Shown here one piece after another: positions 18,087 to 27,150 of a stretch of 64,000 bases of DNA (its first letter is position 1; each line of letters starts with the position of its first letter). The DNA comes from Halobaculum limi (lineage in GTDB: Archaea > Halobacteriota > Halobacteria > Halobacteriales > Haloferacaceae): contig NZ_CP120469.1 of NCBI RefSeq assembly GCF_029490015.1, positions 365,106 to 429,105 on the forward strand. The letters run 5' to 3'. Position numbers and translations under genes: made by a program. Below the pieces are notes generated by a model, which saw only the letters and a program-made list of their open reading frames with translations, ran no database searches and had not been told where the DNA came from.

Positions 18087-18145
18087 GACGCCCCGGACGA
18101 GACGGAGCAAGGACGGCTTATCACGATCCGACGTGTTGGACGTGT

Positions 18146-18526
18146 GTGAACCCACACGAGTATCTCGACGGCGGGACCGTTCGGGTCGCCTCGCCGACGT
18201 ACGCCGTCTGTCGGGTGGACCAGGCTCCGGCGTCCTGCTTCGCGGTCGTCCGAGACGAGACGGAGACGACCGCAGTCGTCGACCAGGCCGACGGCGTTCC
18301 CGACGGTGCCACGGACGTCGTTCGCGACTGGAAGCGACTCACCTTCGAGATGGAGTTGCCGTTCGAGTTGGTCGGCTTCCTCGCAGTCGTCGCGAGCGAA
18401 CTCGCGGACGCCGGCGTGTCGATATACGCGCTGTCGTCGTACTCGACCGACCACGTGCTGGTAGCGGAGACGGACCTCGACGCGGCGACCGGGCGACTGG
18501 AGACGCTGGGTTGTACGGTCGCGTGA
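18146..18526 (+). CDS. ACT-domain protein (CASTOR/ACT-like)
   Basis: The GTG start at 18146 gives VNPHEYLDGGTVRVASPTYAV, 126 residues in total. The second half is an ACT fold: MELPFELVGFLAVVASELADAG, then VSIYALSSYSTDHVLVAE and LDAATGRLETLG. Small proteins of this type usually bind amino acids and act as regulators. It stands 59 nt after the membrane gene on the same strand and is convergent with coxB. There is no obvious link to denitrification. Confidence 0.75.
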   Translation: MNPHEYLDGGTVRVASPTYAVCRVDQAPASCFAVVRDETETTAVVDQADGVPDGATDVVRDWKRLTFEMELPFELVGFLAVVASELADAGVSIYALSSYSTDHVLVAETDLDAATGRLETLGCTVA

Positions 18527-18553
18527 CACTGGGGAGAGCGCCCCACGACGCCG

Positions 18554-19327
18554 TCACGCCCCGGGGGTCGATTCGGCCGTGGCTGTTGCGTTCGCCGGGA
18601 GGTCGCCCGTCTGGAGCCACTGGTCGTACGCCGCCGGCGAGACGACGGCCACGCTCCCACGCATCCGGGCGTGTCCGACGCCACACAGTTCCGCGCAGTA
18701 CACCCGGTACCGGCCGACCTGTGTCGCGCGGGTCCGGATCCGTGTCTCTTGCCCGGGGATCACGTCCTGCTTCAGACCGAGGTCGGGGACGTAAAACGAG
18801 TGGATGACGTCGCGCGTGCGTAACGAGAACACGACGTCTCTGCCGCGTGGGATCACCACCGTTTCCCGGTTCGTCGCGTTCGCCTCGGGATAGCGGAACT
18901 CCCACCCCCACTGGTAGGCGACGACGTCGATCTCGACGGGGTCACCCTCTAGTTCTGCCGTCGGCGTGTCCGCTGCCGCGGGCGTGATGTAGGGGTTCGC
19001 GAGCACGAAGTACGCGGAGATCCCGACGAACAAGAGGATCACGCCGGTCGCAACAGTCCACGTGATCTCGAGCGGGGAGTCCTTCGTCGTCGGACGCGGG
19101 TCGTCGTTGTCGCGGAAGCGGTAGACGGCGTACAGTAGAGTAATCTCGACGAACAACACGAGCGGGAGCGCCACGTACAGCAACTGCTCGTTCAGGTCGT
19201 CGATGGCGTTCCGGTTGACCGACTGCGCGGCGGCGGGCGTGGCCGACAGCGCCGCAAGCACGACGGCCCCCGCGACCGTGAGCCCAACGACGGCGATCGC
19301 CCCTCGGAGACCCCGGTATCGTCGCAT
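18554..19327 (-). CDS. coxB: Cytochrome c oxidase subunit II
   Basis: 257 residues from MRRYRGLRG (19327). An upstream in-frame codon at 19375 is less likely. A signal or first helix ends in ATPAAAQ. Two membrane helices of the subunit II hairpin follow (LLYVALPLVLFVEITLLYAVY and WTVATGVILLFVGISAYFVL), then the CuA cupredoxin domain with VIHSFYVPDLGLKQDVIPG and VYCAELCGVGHARM, which hold all CuA ligands (His, Cys, Glu, Cys, His, Met). It accepts electrons from halocyanin or a similar carrier. It is divergent from coxA, with about 175 nt between them. Confidence 0.93.
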   Translation of the reverse strand: MRRYRGLRGAIAVVGLTVAGAVVLAALSATPAAAQSVNRNAIDDLNEQLLYVALPLVLFVEITLLYAVYRFRDNDDPRPTTKDSPLEITWTVATGVILLFVGISAYFVLANPYITPAAADTPTAELEGDPVEIDVVAYQWGWEFRYPEANATNRETVVIPRGRDVVFSLRTRDVIHSFYVPDLGLKQDVIPGQETRIRTRATQVGRYRVYCAELCGVGHARMRGSVAVVSPAAYDQWLQTGDLPANATATAESTPGA

Positions 19328-19503
19328 TCGTGTCTGTAGTACGACAACTATGCGACGAATGTTAAGTGTTAGCACAACGTTCGGCGGCAGGAACAGTCTC
19401 GCGATACCGGCCCCCGAGATTTATGTCAATCGATATGGCATAACGTACCAATGCACGACACCGAGCGTTCGACCCGCGCTGGCGGAAGCCAGCACACGGA
19501 CGG

Positions 19504-21789
19504 ATGAACCGCGCGGTCGTCGAGGTCGCCGCACTGGCGACGCTGTTTGCGGGATGTGCCGGGCTGTGGTGGCGGGCCAGCCGTGACCGACTGACCGGCG
19601 ACGGGGGGTACGTCGAGCGCGACGCGCTGATCGACGAGTTCGCGCGGCTTCGCCGCGAGGCGCTGCGGTGGCTCACGACGACCGATCATCGCGAGATCGG
19701 CCTGCTGTACATCGCATTCGGCACGGTCGCGGGACTGTGGGGTGGCGTCGACGCGATGATGCTGCGGACGGAGTTGCTGACGCCTGCAGCCGACATCTGG
19801 ACGCCCGAGACGTACAACGCCCTGTTCACGACGCACGGGCTGACGATGCTCATCTTCTTCGTGTTGCCCGTGTTCTTCGGCGTCGGCAACTACATCCTCC
19901 CGCTGTTGATCGGGGCCGACGACATGGCGTTCCCCCGAGTGAACGCGATCGGGTTCTGGCTGCTCCCGCCGGCGCTCCTGCTCGCGCGGGCAGGGCTGTT
20001 CTTCCAGGTGGCCGGGCAGGCGCTGACGCTGGTGGTGCCCGAGGGGTCGATCCCGTTCATCCTCACCGTCCGGGAGGTGGCCGTCGGGTGGACGCTGTAC
20101 GCACCGCTGTCGGTCCAGTCGCCGAACCCGCAGGTCGACCTCCTGCTGGTCGGCCTCCACCTCAGCGGGGTCGCCACGACCGTCGGCGCGATCAACTTCA
20201 TCGCGACGGTCACCTTCGAGCGCGGCGAGGGGGTCACGTGGGCGACGCTCGACATCTTCTCGTGGAACATGCTCGTCACCAGCGGCATCGCGCTGTTCGC
20301 GTTCCCGCTTTTGGGCTCGGCGGTCGTGATGCTCCTGTTGGATCGGAACTTCGCGACGACGTTCTTCGCGGTCGAGGGCGGCGGCCCCATCCTCTGGCAA
20401 CACCTGTTCTGGTTCTGGGGTCACCCCGAGGTGTACATCCTCTTTCTCCCGGCGACGGGGCTGATGAGCCTCATCCTCCCGAAGTTCGTCGGGCGATCGC
20501 TGTTCGGCTTTCGCGCGGTCGTCTACTCGACGCTGGGGCTGTCGGTGCTGTCGTTCGGAGTGTGGGCCCACCACATGTTCGCGACGGGCATCGACCCGCG
20601 GCTGAAGGCGTCGTTCATGGCGGTGTCCATCGCCATCGCGGTTCCCAGCGCGATCAAGGTGTTCAACTGGCTTACGACGCTGTGGGACGGGAACGTCAGG
20701 CTGACCGCGCCGATGATCCTCTGTATCGGCGGCATCGGGACGTTCATTGTCGGCGGCGTCACCGGCGTCTTTCTCGCGGTCATCCCCGTCGACGTGCTCT
20801 ATCACGGCACCTACTACGTCGTCGGCCACTTCCACCTCATCGTCGTCGGCATCATTCCGTTCCTGATGATCGCCGCGAGCTACTACTGGTACCCCCTCAT
20901 CACCGGCCGGTGGTACGACCGCCGCCTCGCCCGGTTCCAAGCCGTCCTCATGATCGTCGGCGGGACCGTGACGTTCATGCTGTTGCTCGTCATCGGCGCA
21001 CTCGGCCTCCCGCGCCGGCAGGCGATCTACCCCGCGGAGTACCAACTCGCCCAACAAGTCGCGACCGTCGGAGCGTACGTCGTCGGCCTCGCGGCGCTGT
21101 TGTGGCTGTACAATATGCTCGTCTCGTACTGGCGGGGCGACCGCGTGCAGACGACCGACCCGTGGAACCTCAAGTCGACGAACCAGTTTACACGCGAGTG
21201 GAGGTGGTTCGAGGACCGACTCGTCGAGCGATACGATCTCGACCGCGCCGACCCCGACGAGGTGCGTCCGGCGTTCGACCCCAGCCCCGACACCGGGAGC
21301 GCGCTGGCGGGCGGCGCTGTCGGGTCGACGTGGCGGACCGTCGCCGAGAACGCCTCGATCGCCGCCGTCGGCGGCGTCGTCGGGACGGTGCTGATGGCTG
21401 GGGGCCTCGGTACCGCCGCGCTCGTCGGGGTGTTCGATCCAGCGGCGCTGACGGAGATCGCCGAACTCGTCGGCCTGCCCGAACGACCGATCGTCGGGGC
21501 GTTGCTGTTCCTCGTCGGCGGCACGGTCACCTGGCCGCTGTTGTTCCTCGCGTTCTCCGAGTACCTGCCGGGGCGACTCCTGTTCGAGACGGGACTGGTG
21601 TTCGCGACGATCATCTCCTCGGGATTCATAATCGCGTTTTACACCGGTCAGTCGGGGATCGCGTTCTTGGGGTACCTCGGGTTCGTCCTCGTGGCCCACT
21701 GGGCGTACGGTATCGGCCTGACGGTGACGTTCCGCTATCTTCAGGCGAAACGCCGTGACCGCCGCGAGCGCGGGGAGGCGGGGGCGTGA
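19504..21789 (+). CDS. coxA: Cytochrome c oxidase subunit I with N- and C-terminal extensions
   Basis: 761 residues, longer than the usual 520-590. The core has the heme a ligand region THGLTMLIFFVLPVFFG, the CuB/cross-linked site WGHPEVYILFLP, and YYVVGHFHLIVVG carrying the high-spin and low-spin heme ligands. An N-terminal segment with one extra helix (residues 1-50) precedes the core. After a hydrophilic stretch (about 560-620), four more membrane helices follow (AVGGVVGTVLMAGGLG through HWAYGIGLTVTF). This tail does not have the subunit III pattern, which is encoded separately at 22512. The residues and the Cox I signature argue for oxygen reduction rather than NO reduction. Confidence 0.9.
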   Translation: MNRAVVEVAALATLFAGCAGLWWRASRDRLTGDGGYVERDALIDEFARLRREALRWLTTTDHREIGLLYIAFGTVAGLWGGVDAMMLRTELLTPAADIWTPETYNALFTTHGLTMLIFFVLPVFFGVGNYILPLLIGADDMAFPRVNAIGFWLLPPALLLARAGLFFQVAGQALTLVVPEGSIPFILTVREVAVGWTLYAPLSVQSPNPQVDLLLVGLHLSGVATTVGAINFIATVTFERGEGVTWATLDIFSWNMLVTSGIALFAFPLLGSAVVMLLLDRNFATTFFAVEGGGPILWQHLFWFWGHPEVYILFLPATGLMSLILPKFVGRSLFGFRAVVYSTLGLSVLSFGVWAHHMFATGIDPRLKASFMAVSIAIAVPSAIKVFNWLTTLWDGNVRLTAPMILCIGGIGTFIVGGVTGVFLAVIPVDVLYHGTYYVVGHFHLIVVGIIPFLMIAASYYWYPLITGRWYDRRLARFQAVLMIVGGTVTFMLLLVIGALGLPRRQAIYPAEYQLAQQVATVGAYVVGLAALLWLYNMLVSYWRGDRVQTTDPWNLKSTNQFTREWRWFEDRLVERYDLDRADPDEVRPAFDPSPDTGSALAGGAVGSTWRTVAENASIAAVGGVVGTVLMAGGLGTAALVGVFDPAALTEIAELVGLPERPIVGALLFLVGGTVTWPLLFLAFSEYLPGRLLFETGLVFATIISSGFIIAFYTGQSGIAFLGYLGFVLVAHWAYGIGLTVTFRYLQAKRRDRRERGEAGA

Positions 21790-21790
21790 G

Positions 21791-22495
21791 ATGAGTCGTG
21801 TCGACCGCGGAGGTGAGCGCGGAGATAGCGGCGGGGACGGCCGTCCACTCGATACGGGAGCCGACGAACCCACGTCGGTGCTGTTCACCTACGTTGCCCC
21901 GTTTGTCGGCGTCCTCCTGATCGCGGTAGGCATCGCGGGCGCCGTCCCCGGCGGGTACGCGCTCATCCAAGACGAACTGCGCGACTGTGGCTCGCCGACC
22001 ATCGCCGTTGAGACGCCCGAACGGAGCGCCGCGATCACCGGCGATGGCGGCCCGGAGTTGGATCGGTTCAGCGTCGAGGAGTTGGGCGCGGCGGAGGCCG
22101 CGGCGTTCGAGGAGGCGCTCGCGGACCCGCGCCGGGAGGCGCACGTCGACGGTCCCTTCCCGCACCGCGCGGCGTTCGAGTCCGGCGTCGTGATCACCTA
22201 CGAGGGCGAGCAGTACTACGCGACCGTCGTCGCCGAGAACACCTGCTTCACCGCGCCCGCGCTGGGGTTCCCGCTTGGCGTGTTCGCCATCGGACTCGGG
22301 ACGGTCGGCGTCCTCACACCCCCGCTGTACCGCAAACTGGCGGAACTGGAGCGACGCAGCACGGCCGGCGGGGGCACAGTCGTGCCCGCCGCTGTCGAGG
22401 CTGACACGGACGGTGCCGGCGCGGGCGACGGGACGAACGGCCCGAGCGACGCGGGCGAGGCGGTCGACCCGAACGAATCGCGCGAGCGGCACTGA
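21791..22495 (+). CDS. Membrane protein of unknown function, cox-associated
   Basis: 234 residues. The ATG at 21791 overlaps nothing and begins one nt after the coxA stop, so the two are co-transcribed. Two helices (YVAPFVGVLLIAVGIAGAVPGGYALI near residue 35, and GFPLGVFAIGLGTVGVLT near residue 170) flank an external acidic domain of about 110 residues with two conserved-looking Cys (LRDCGSPTI and AENTCFTAP) that could form a disulfide. It may be an oxidase accessory subunit. I do not recognise the family. Confidence 0.6.
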   Translation: MSRVDRGGERGDSGGDGRPLDTGADEPTSVLFTYVAPFVGVLLIAVGIAGAVPGGYALIQDELRDCGSPTIAVETPERSAAITGDGGPELDRFSVEELGAAEAAAFEEALADPRREAHVDGPFPHRAAFESGVVITYEGEQYYATVVAENTCFTAPALGFPLGVFAIGLGTVGVLTPPLYRKLAELERRSTAGGGTVVPAAVEADTDGAGAGDGTNGPSDAGEAVDPNESRERH

Positions 22496-22511
22496 GGCGG
22501 CGTCCGGTCGC

Positions 22512-23330
22512 TCACCCGACGACCGCGCCGACGTACAACACCGCGACGAGGAACAGCCAGACGCCGTCGACGAAGTGCCAGTACAGCGAGACCGTCCGGA
22601 CCGAGGTGTCGCCGCCATCGACGTAGCCACCGCGAAGCGCCCTGGAAAACAGGACTGCGAGCATCACCACCCCGAGAGCGACGTGCAGACCGTGGAGGCC
22701 AGTGAGCCCGTAGAAGGCACTCGCGAAGACGCCATCCGAGAGCGTGAACGACTCGGCGGTGATGAACTCGTAGTACTCGAACGCCTGCCCGATGAGGAAC
22801 GCCACGCCGAGGGCGACGGTTGCCCCGAGGAGGCCGACGAACCGCCGGCGGTCACCCCCCTCCAGCGCTCCGTGGGCGAGGTGGATGGTGCCGCTACTGG
22901 TGACCAACAACAGCGTGTTCACGAGCACGAGCGATCCCAGCAGTGGGGGGAGGTCCGAGGGCGGCCACGTCCCCGACCGGATGAACGCGTAGTAGACGAA
23001 TCCTGCCGCGAACGTCGCGAGGTCCGACAGGAGGAACAGCCACATCCCCCCGACGTACAGTCGCTCCCTGTCGTCCGACGCGGCGGGCGTCACCCCGGAA
23101 CTGTCGGGGAAGAACGCCTCACGCGCCCACCCGGCCAATCCCCCTACGAGGACGACCGCACCGACGGCCGCGACGACGAGCGGTGGCGTCCGCGGGAGCA
23201 TCTCGCCCGCGGCCATCGCCAGTCCCGCGCCGACGTACAGCGCCGCCGCCCCCGCCGCGGCGACGATCGGCCAGCGACTCGTGTGTCCCCCGAGGCTGTG
23301 GTCCCCGCCCGTCGCGTCGGTCGCATCCAT
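22512..23330 (-). CDS. coxC: Cytochrome c oxidase / heme-copper oxidase subunit III
   Basis: 272 residues with seven membrane helices. Family landmarks are LYVGGMWLFLLSDLATFAAGFVYY, TGLHGLHVALGVVML and SLYWHFVDGVWLFLV near the end. The first two helices (residues 20-70) are a poorly conserved pair. It completes the oxidase with coxA and coxB but lies on the opposite strand, convergent with the 234-residue cox-associated gene. The ATG at 23330 is about 115 nt from the CGCGG gene upstream. Confidence 0.9.
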   Translation of the reverse strand: MDATDATGGDHSLGGHTSRWPIVAAAGAAALYVGAGLAMAAGEMLPRTPPLVVAAVGAVVLVGGLAGWAREAFFPDSSGVTPAASDDRERLYVGGMWLFLLSDLATFAAGFVYYAFIRSGTWPPSDLPPLLGSLVLVNTLLLVTSSGTIHLAHGALEGGDRRRFVGLLGATVALGVAFLIGQAFEYYEFITAESFTLSDGVFASAFYGLTGLHGLHVALGVVMLAVLFSRALRGGYVDGGDTSVRTVSLYWHFVDGVWLFLVAVLYVGAVVG

Positions 23331-23444
23331 GCGTACACGTCACACGGCCGACGCAAATAGCCGTGGTGGTCGTCTGACCCGTTCGGAGTCTTTGCGGAGG
23401 CCGTCGGCCTCGGCACCCTCGCCAGCGGACGCCCTCGCGACGGC

Positions 23445-23744
23445 TCAGACGTGCACTCGCGTCACGTACCCGCCACAGCCACAGCGGTCGACGAACTCCC
23501 ACTCGACAGCGTCGCCGAAGGTGGCGTCCAGTTCCGCGTAGAGGTACGACTCGGGATGGCCGTGGTCGCCGTGGGTGACGAGGTTGACGTGGACGCCATC
23601 GGCGGTCGCTTCGACGGCGGCGATAGCCTCGCTGACGAGGCGGCCGGGGTCGGCGGCGTGCCGTGGCTCCTCCAACTTCGCGGACCACGAGGTATCGTGA
23701 CGCTCGAAGCGTCGGTCATCAGGGTCGCGGTTACGCTGTGACAT
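23445..23744 (-). CDS. CGCGG family putative rSAM-modified RiPP precursor
   Basis: 99 residues, ending DRCGCGGYVTRVHV. The CGCGG motif close to the C-terminus, together with DPGRLVSEAIAAVEATADGVHVNLVTHGDHGHPESYLY, matches a haloarchaeal family annotated as a putative radical-SAM-modified RiPP. No modifying enzyme is adjacent, but two radical SAM/SPASM genes lie 6 and 9 kb away in the same island. It stands between nirK and coxC on the same strand. A CGAAC-AC-GTTCA element lies 40 nt upstream, like those of nirK and NO reductase. The RiPP status is a family-level prediction. The two Cys could instead bind a metal. Confidence 0.75.
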   Translation of the reverse strand: MSQRNRDPDDRRFERHDTSWSAKLEEPRHAADPGRLVSEAIAAVEATADGVHVNLVTHGDHGHPESYLYAELDATFGDAVEWEFVDRCGCGGYVTRVHV

Positions 23745-23783
23745 CGTCCGGACCTACGATCCACACCCGTCTGTCAGTTCCCC

Positions 23784-23795
23784 CGAACACGTTCA
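23784..23795. promoter_or_regulatory. Denitrification-type palindrome CGAAC-AC-GTTCA (site 2)
   Basis: CGAACACGTTCA lies 40-51 nt upstream of the CGCGG gene start (23744). It differs in one base from the site before NO reductase. Further GTTCG half-sites follow at 23801-23805. It places the candidate RiPP in the same regulon as nirK, nor and the MoaD-like gene, if the motif is functional. Confidence 0.55.
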
Positions 23796-23874
23796 CAGCC
23801 GTTCGAGTGGCGCAGTTGGACGGCGAGCAGACCACCGCGTCGTCGACGCGGAGTGGTGAGTGCGCCGGTCGCGG

Positions 23875-24981
23875 TCAGTACATCGGCCCTTCTTCATCCT
23901 CCGACGCCGGCGTGTCGGGCGACGGGTCGAACACCTCGGGTCGCTCCTCGCCTTGCACTTCGATGACGCCCATCATCCCCTTCCGGGCGACCCGCGAGAG
24001 GGCGTGGTCGACGAGTTTGACGTGTTCGGGCACCGGGAAGTCGAGGGTGCCGACCATACAACTGCCCGGCGGGACGTTCACGGTCTGGAGGTACTGCTCG
24101 GCGCGACCTGCGAGGCCGCCGTCGCGGTACGCCTCCGTCCAGACGTTACCGATGGGGTGGAAGTTGCTGTTGAGGTTCGGCCCGCCCGTCACCATAAACA
24201 CCCGCGCAGTCTCGCCGGTCTCGGCAGTCACCGCGCCGAAGTTGTCGGGCGTGATGGCGAACTTCTGGCCGTTGAGGAGGACGTAGGTCGGGTCCTCGGC
24301 CTTCATCGCCTCCATATCGAAACTGTGGCGGCCCTTCTCGCCGGCGGGCTTGTCGGTGTACACCTCGTGTTGGCCGAAGTAGAACTCCCGGTCGACTTCG
24401 GGGAGTCCCTCCTTCGGTTCGACGAGGATCATTCCGAACATCCCCGACGCGATGTGGTAGTCGAGGTTCGGGACCGCACAGTGGTAGATGTACGCGCCGG
24501 GGTACCGCGCCTGGAACTCCATCGCGTTCTCCTTGCCGGGGGCGGCGTTCGTCGCAATCGCGCCGCCGGCAGTGCCGTACACGGCGTGGAAGTCCACGTT
24601 GTGCGGCATCGCGTTCGACGAGGCGTTCTTCAGGTTGAACTTCACCGTGTCACCCTGCCGGACGCGGATCATCGGACCGGGAATCTGCCCGTCGAACGTC
24701 ATGTAGTCGTACACGACGCCGTCTTCGATCTCCGCGCGGACCTCCTTGGCCGTGAGTTCCACCTCGACCGTCTTCGGTTCGTCGCGGTCGATCGGATCGG
24801 GGATGTCCGTCGGGTCGGCGGCGACGCGATTCGCCGTCGGCTTGCCGCTGGCTTTCTCGGTTCGTTTGCTCGCGGTCTCCGTCTCGCTGTCCGTCGGTGC
24901 CCGTCCCGAGCAGCCGGCGAGCGCCGCGCCGCCGGTTCCGGCACCGATGGCTTTCAGCGTCGTGCGTCGAGTCGTTGGCAT
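23875..24981 (-). CDS. nirK: Copper-containing nitrite reductase
   Basis: 368 residues from MPTTRRTTLKAIGAG (24981), which gives a Tat signal with lipobox LAGC (Cys 24). Two cupredoxin domains. Type 1 copper ligands: His127 (PHNVDFH), Cys168 and His176 (HCAVPNLDYH) and Met181. Type 2 ligands: His132, His167 and the His of LNSNFHPIGNVW. It reduces nitrite to nitric oxide on the outer face of the membrane, with electrons from halocyanin. An upstream in-frame start at 24999 would put residues before the RR motif and is less likely. NO reductase lies two genes away. Confidence 0.95.
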   Translation of the reverse strand: MPTTRRTTLKAIGAGTGGAALAGCSGRAPTDSETETASKRTEKASGKPTANRVAADPTDIPDPIDRDEPKTVEVELTAKEVRAEIEDGVVYDYMTFDGQIPGPMIRVRQGDTVKFNLKNASSNAMPHNVDFHAVYGTAGGAIATNAAPGKENAMEFQARYPGAYIYHCAVPNLDYHIASGMFGMILVEPKEGLPEVDREFYFGQHEVYTDKPAGEKGRHSFDMEAMKAEDPTYVLLNGQKFAITPDNFGAVTAETGETARVFMVTGGPNLNSNFHPIGNVWTEAYRDGGLAGRAEQYLQTVNVPPGSCMVGTLDFPVPEHVKLVDHALSRVARKGMMGVIEVQGEERPEVFDPSPDTPASEDEEGPMY

Positions 24982-25062
24982 CTGGTGGGCACCTCGCAAG
25001 TGGACGTATGGGTGGTACCCCCATCAAGCGAGAAGGCGGTTACCGAATCCGTGGCACCGGAG

Positions 25063-25088
25063 CGAACGTGTTTTCGAGCGCATATAAA
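25063..25088 (-). promoter_or_regulatory. nirK: nirK promoter: TATA-like box with imperfect denitrification palindrome (site 3)
   Basis: On the minus strand TTTATATG (25081-25088) is followed 4 nt later by CGAAAACACGTTCG (25063-25076), a spaced version of the CGAAC-NN-GTTCG motif. About 80 nt separate it from the ATG. Here the palindrome is downstream of the TATA-like sequence, so either this AT-rich block is not the true TATA box or the site works differently at nirK. Confidence 0.45.
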
Positions 25089-25134
25089 CGAGAGAAGACG
25101 ACGGGGGAGCGTCGATCGGAGTGGGGCGCGCCGT

Positions 25135-26988
25135 CTAGTCGGCCGTCTGCTCCGTGGAGGAGTCGCACTCGAAACTCTCGAGTTGCCGTTGGAGCGTCGC
25201 CGTCTGCTCGGTCAACTCGCCGAGTTGCTCGCGGATCGTCGACACCGTCTCGGCGCCCTCCTCGGTGCGGTCGGCCAACGACTCGCTGTGGTCGGCGACC
25301 GTCCGGGAGCGGTCGGCAACGCGCTGAATGGCGTCGACGACCTCCTCGGTCGTCCGTGCGCCGTCGTCGGTCGCGTTCGCGACCTCGTTGATCGACACGT
25401 CGACGTCCTCTACGGTCCCCGCGAGTTCGTCGAACGCGTCGCTGGCGGCGGTCATCGTCTCCTCGCCCGTCCGAATGTCGGCTTTCGTCTGTTCCATCTC
25501 CTGTTGGACGCGGTCGACGTCGGCGATAGTCTGTTCGATGGCCGTCTCGATGGACGCCGAGTGTTCGCGGGTGTCCTCCGCGAGCGTCTTCACCTCGTCG
25601 GCGACGACGGCGAACCCGTCGCCGTCTGACCCGGTTCGGGCCGCCTCGATGTTGGCGTTGAGCGCCAGCATGTTCGTCTCCTCGGCGATCTCCTCGATGA
25701 GGTCGGTGCTCTCGGAGACGGTGTCCATTCGTCCGGCCAGCGAGTCGACGATGTCGGCGAGCGTGGCGACCGTCGTCTCGATCTGTTCGACCGCCTCGAT
25801 CGCGTCCGCCGCTCGCTCCGTCCCCGATTCGGCCGACTCCGCCGCGAGTCCGGCCTCGCGAGAGACCTCGTCGGCGTTGGCGGCGATCTCTTCGATCGTC
25901 GCCGAGAGCGTGCTGAGTTCGCCGGTCGTGGCCTCCAGTTCCTGCGCCTGTGCGCGGAGTTCGTTGGCGAACTCGCGGATGTCGGCGACGAGTTCGCGTT
26001 GGGTCGCCTCCAGTTGCTCGACGTCGTCGTGTGCCGAGGCGGTCGTTCGCTCGACGGTCGCCGCGAACGCGCGGATGTCGACGATGGTGTCGGACAGTTC
26101 GCCGGTCATCTCCTCAAACGCCGAGGATATCTCGTCGACCGCCTCGATGTCCGTGTGTTTCGGGGGCGTCGCGGTGAGGTCACCCTGTGCGACGCGGTGC
26201 ATCGCGCCCGCGAGGTCGTCGGCGCTGTCGAGTAGGTCGTCGTTCAGTTGTTCGACCTCCTCCTGTTGGCGCTGTGCCTCCGCTTTCGCTTCCTCGGCCT
26301 CCGCCTGTGCCTCCTCGCTCTTTTTGACGTTCGCGAGTTGCTGCCGCGTCTCCTCGCGGGCACGCTCGATGGAGAACCAGTTGGACATAATCGCCCCGGC
26401 GAGGCCGAGGACGAACACCGCGTGAATGAGCGCCCACGCCCACGGGTTCGCGATTGCCGCAGGGTGGTTGTACACGCCGCTGGGGTCGATGATGCTGAAC
26501 AGGCCGTGTTCGAGCGCGACGTAGAGGATGCTGATGCCGAACGGCAGCCAGTCCTCGTAGGTGGCGATGACGCCCACCATCACGAAGAAGTGGAAGTGCG
26601 CCTCGATGAACCCGCCCGAGAAGTGTGCGAGAATCGCGCCGGTGGTCATCAGTCCCGCCGAGGCGATAGCCGCCCGTGTGCGCCTGCTGAATCGCGGCAC
26701 CATCGCCAAGAGGACGAACGCCCCGAGGATGCCGACTTCCGCTGCGACGTGCAGCAGGGGTTCAGACTCGAACGTTGCCCCCACCAGGTTCCCGTCGAAC
26801 GTTCCGAGCAGAAATAGGAACGGCAGATGCGCCGCGAGTAAGATCAGGACGTTGCGATGGCGCGACCGCCATCGGTCCGCCGAGAGCGTGTCTCCCGACG
26901 GTGTGTACTTGATGTATCGTGCGATGCGCTGCCTGACTGCTCCCGCGTCAGAGCGGGCGAACCACCCGTCCGAAGCCCCCGTTGCCAT
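25135..26988 (-). CDS. Methyl-accepting chemotaxis protein with six-helix histidine-rich membrane sensor
   Basis: 617 residues. Residues 45-205 form about six membrane helices with several histidines: [15 protein letters not shown] (H122, H131, H133), EHGLF (H161), VYNHP (H175), ALIHA (H189). A long coiled coil and HAMP-like segment ([16 protein letters not shown]) leads to the signalling domain with the conserved hairpin [18 protein letters not shown] near residue 440. It would signal to CheA/CheW. Its place between nirK and NO reductase suggests taxis to a nitrogen oxide or redox state. The His-rich helices could hold a metal or heme. Sensing function is inferred. Confidence 0.85.
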   Translation of the reverse strand: MATGASDGWFARSDAGAVRQRIARYIKYTPSGDTLSADRWRSRHRNVLILLAAHLPFLFLLGTFDGNLVGATFESEPLLHVAAEVGILGAFVLLAMVPRFSRRTRAAIASAGLMTTGAILAHFSGGFIEAHFHFFVMVGVIATYEDWLPFGISILYVALEHGLFSIIDPSGVYNHPAAIANPWAWALIHAVFVLGLAGAIMSNWFSIERAREETRQQLANVKKSEEAQAEAEEAKAEAQRQQEEVEQLNDDLLDSADDLAGAMHRVAQGDLTATPPKHTDIEAVDEISSAFEEMTGELSDTIVDIRAFAATVERTTASAHDDVEQLEATQRELVADIREFANELRAQAQELEATTGELSTLSATIEEIAANADEVSREAGLAAESAESGTERAADAIEAVEQIETTVATLADIVDSLAGRMDTVSESTDLIEEIAEETNMLALNANIEAARTGSDGDGFAVVADEVKTLAEDTREHSASIETAIEQTIADVDRVQQEMEQTKADIRTGEETMTAASDAFDELAGTVEDVDVSINEVANATDDGARTTEEVVDAIQRVADRSRTVADHSESLADRTEEGAETVSTIREQLGELTEQTATLQRQLESFECDSSTEQTAD

Positions 26989-27097
26989 AGACAGTTCCAG
27001 CCGAGGATCACTAATAAGAGTACGTCGCTGAATATCAGGACTGGAACTCGCAAAACGAACGCGAGAGCCGCCGAGAACGACTAGATGTCGAAGAGCC

Positions 27098-27108
27098 CGA
27101 ACATATTC
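27098..27108. promoter_or_regulatory. Partial denitrification-type element CGAACATATTC (site 4)
   Basis: CCCGAACATATTC is identical to the first 13 bases of the site before the MoaD-like gene, but the right half-site continues TCG after one extra base. It lies about 110 nt upstream of the chemoreceptor gene. A TATA-like TCTTATTAG sits closer (27011-27019). Weak evidence for co-regulation. Confidence 0.35.
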
Positions 27109-27150
27109 TCGACGGAGATCGACGTGTCAAGTCCTTAAATATTATTTCGG

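Noticed and set aside
19504..21789. NO reductase as the identity of the subunit I gene
   Set aside because: WGHPEVYILFLP and the presence of a CuA subunit II and subunit III mark an oxygen reductase. A separate qNor is present at 27151.
19426..21888. Minus-strand open frame of 820 codons over coxA
   Set aside because: Antisense shadow of the high-GC coxA gene. The translation is Arg/His/Gln-rich and without any domain, while coxA is unmistakable.
23860..25629. Plus-strand open frame of 589 codons over nirK and the chemoreceptor
   Set aside because: Antisense to two well-supported genes and crosses their boundary. No recognisable domain.
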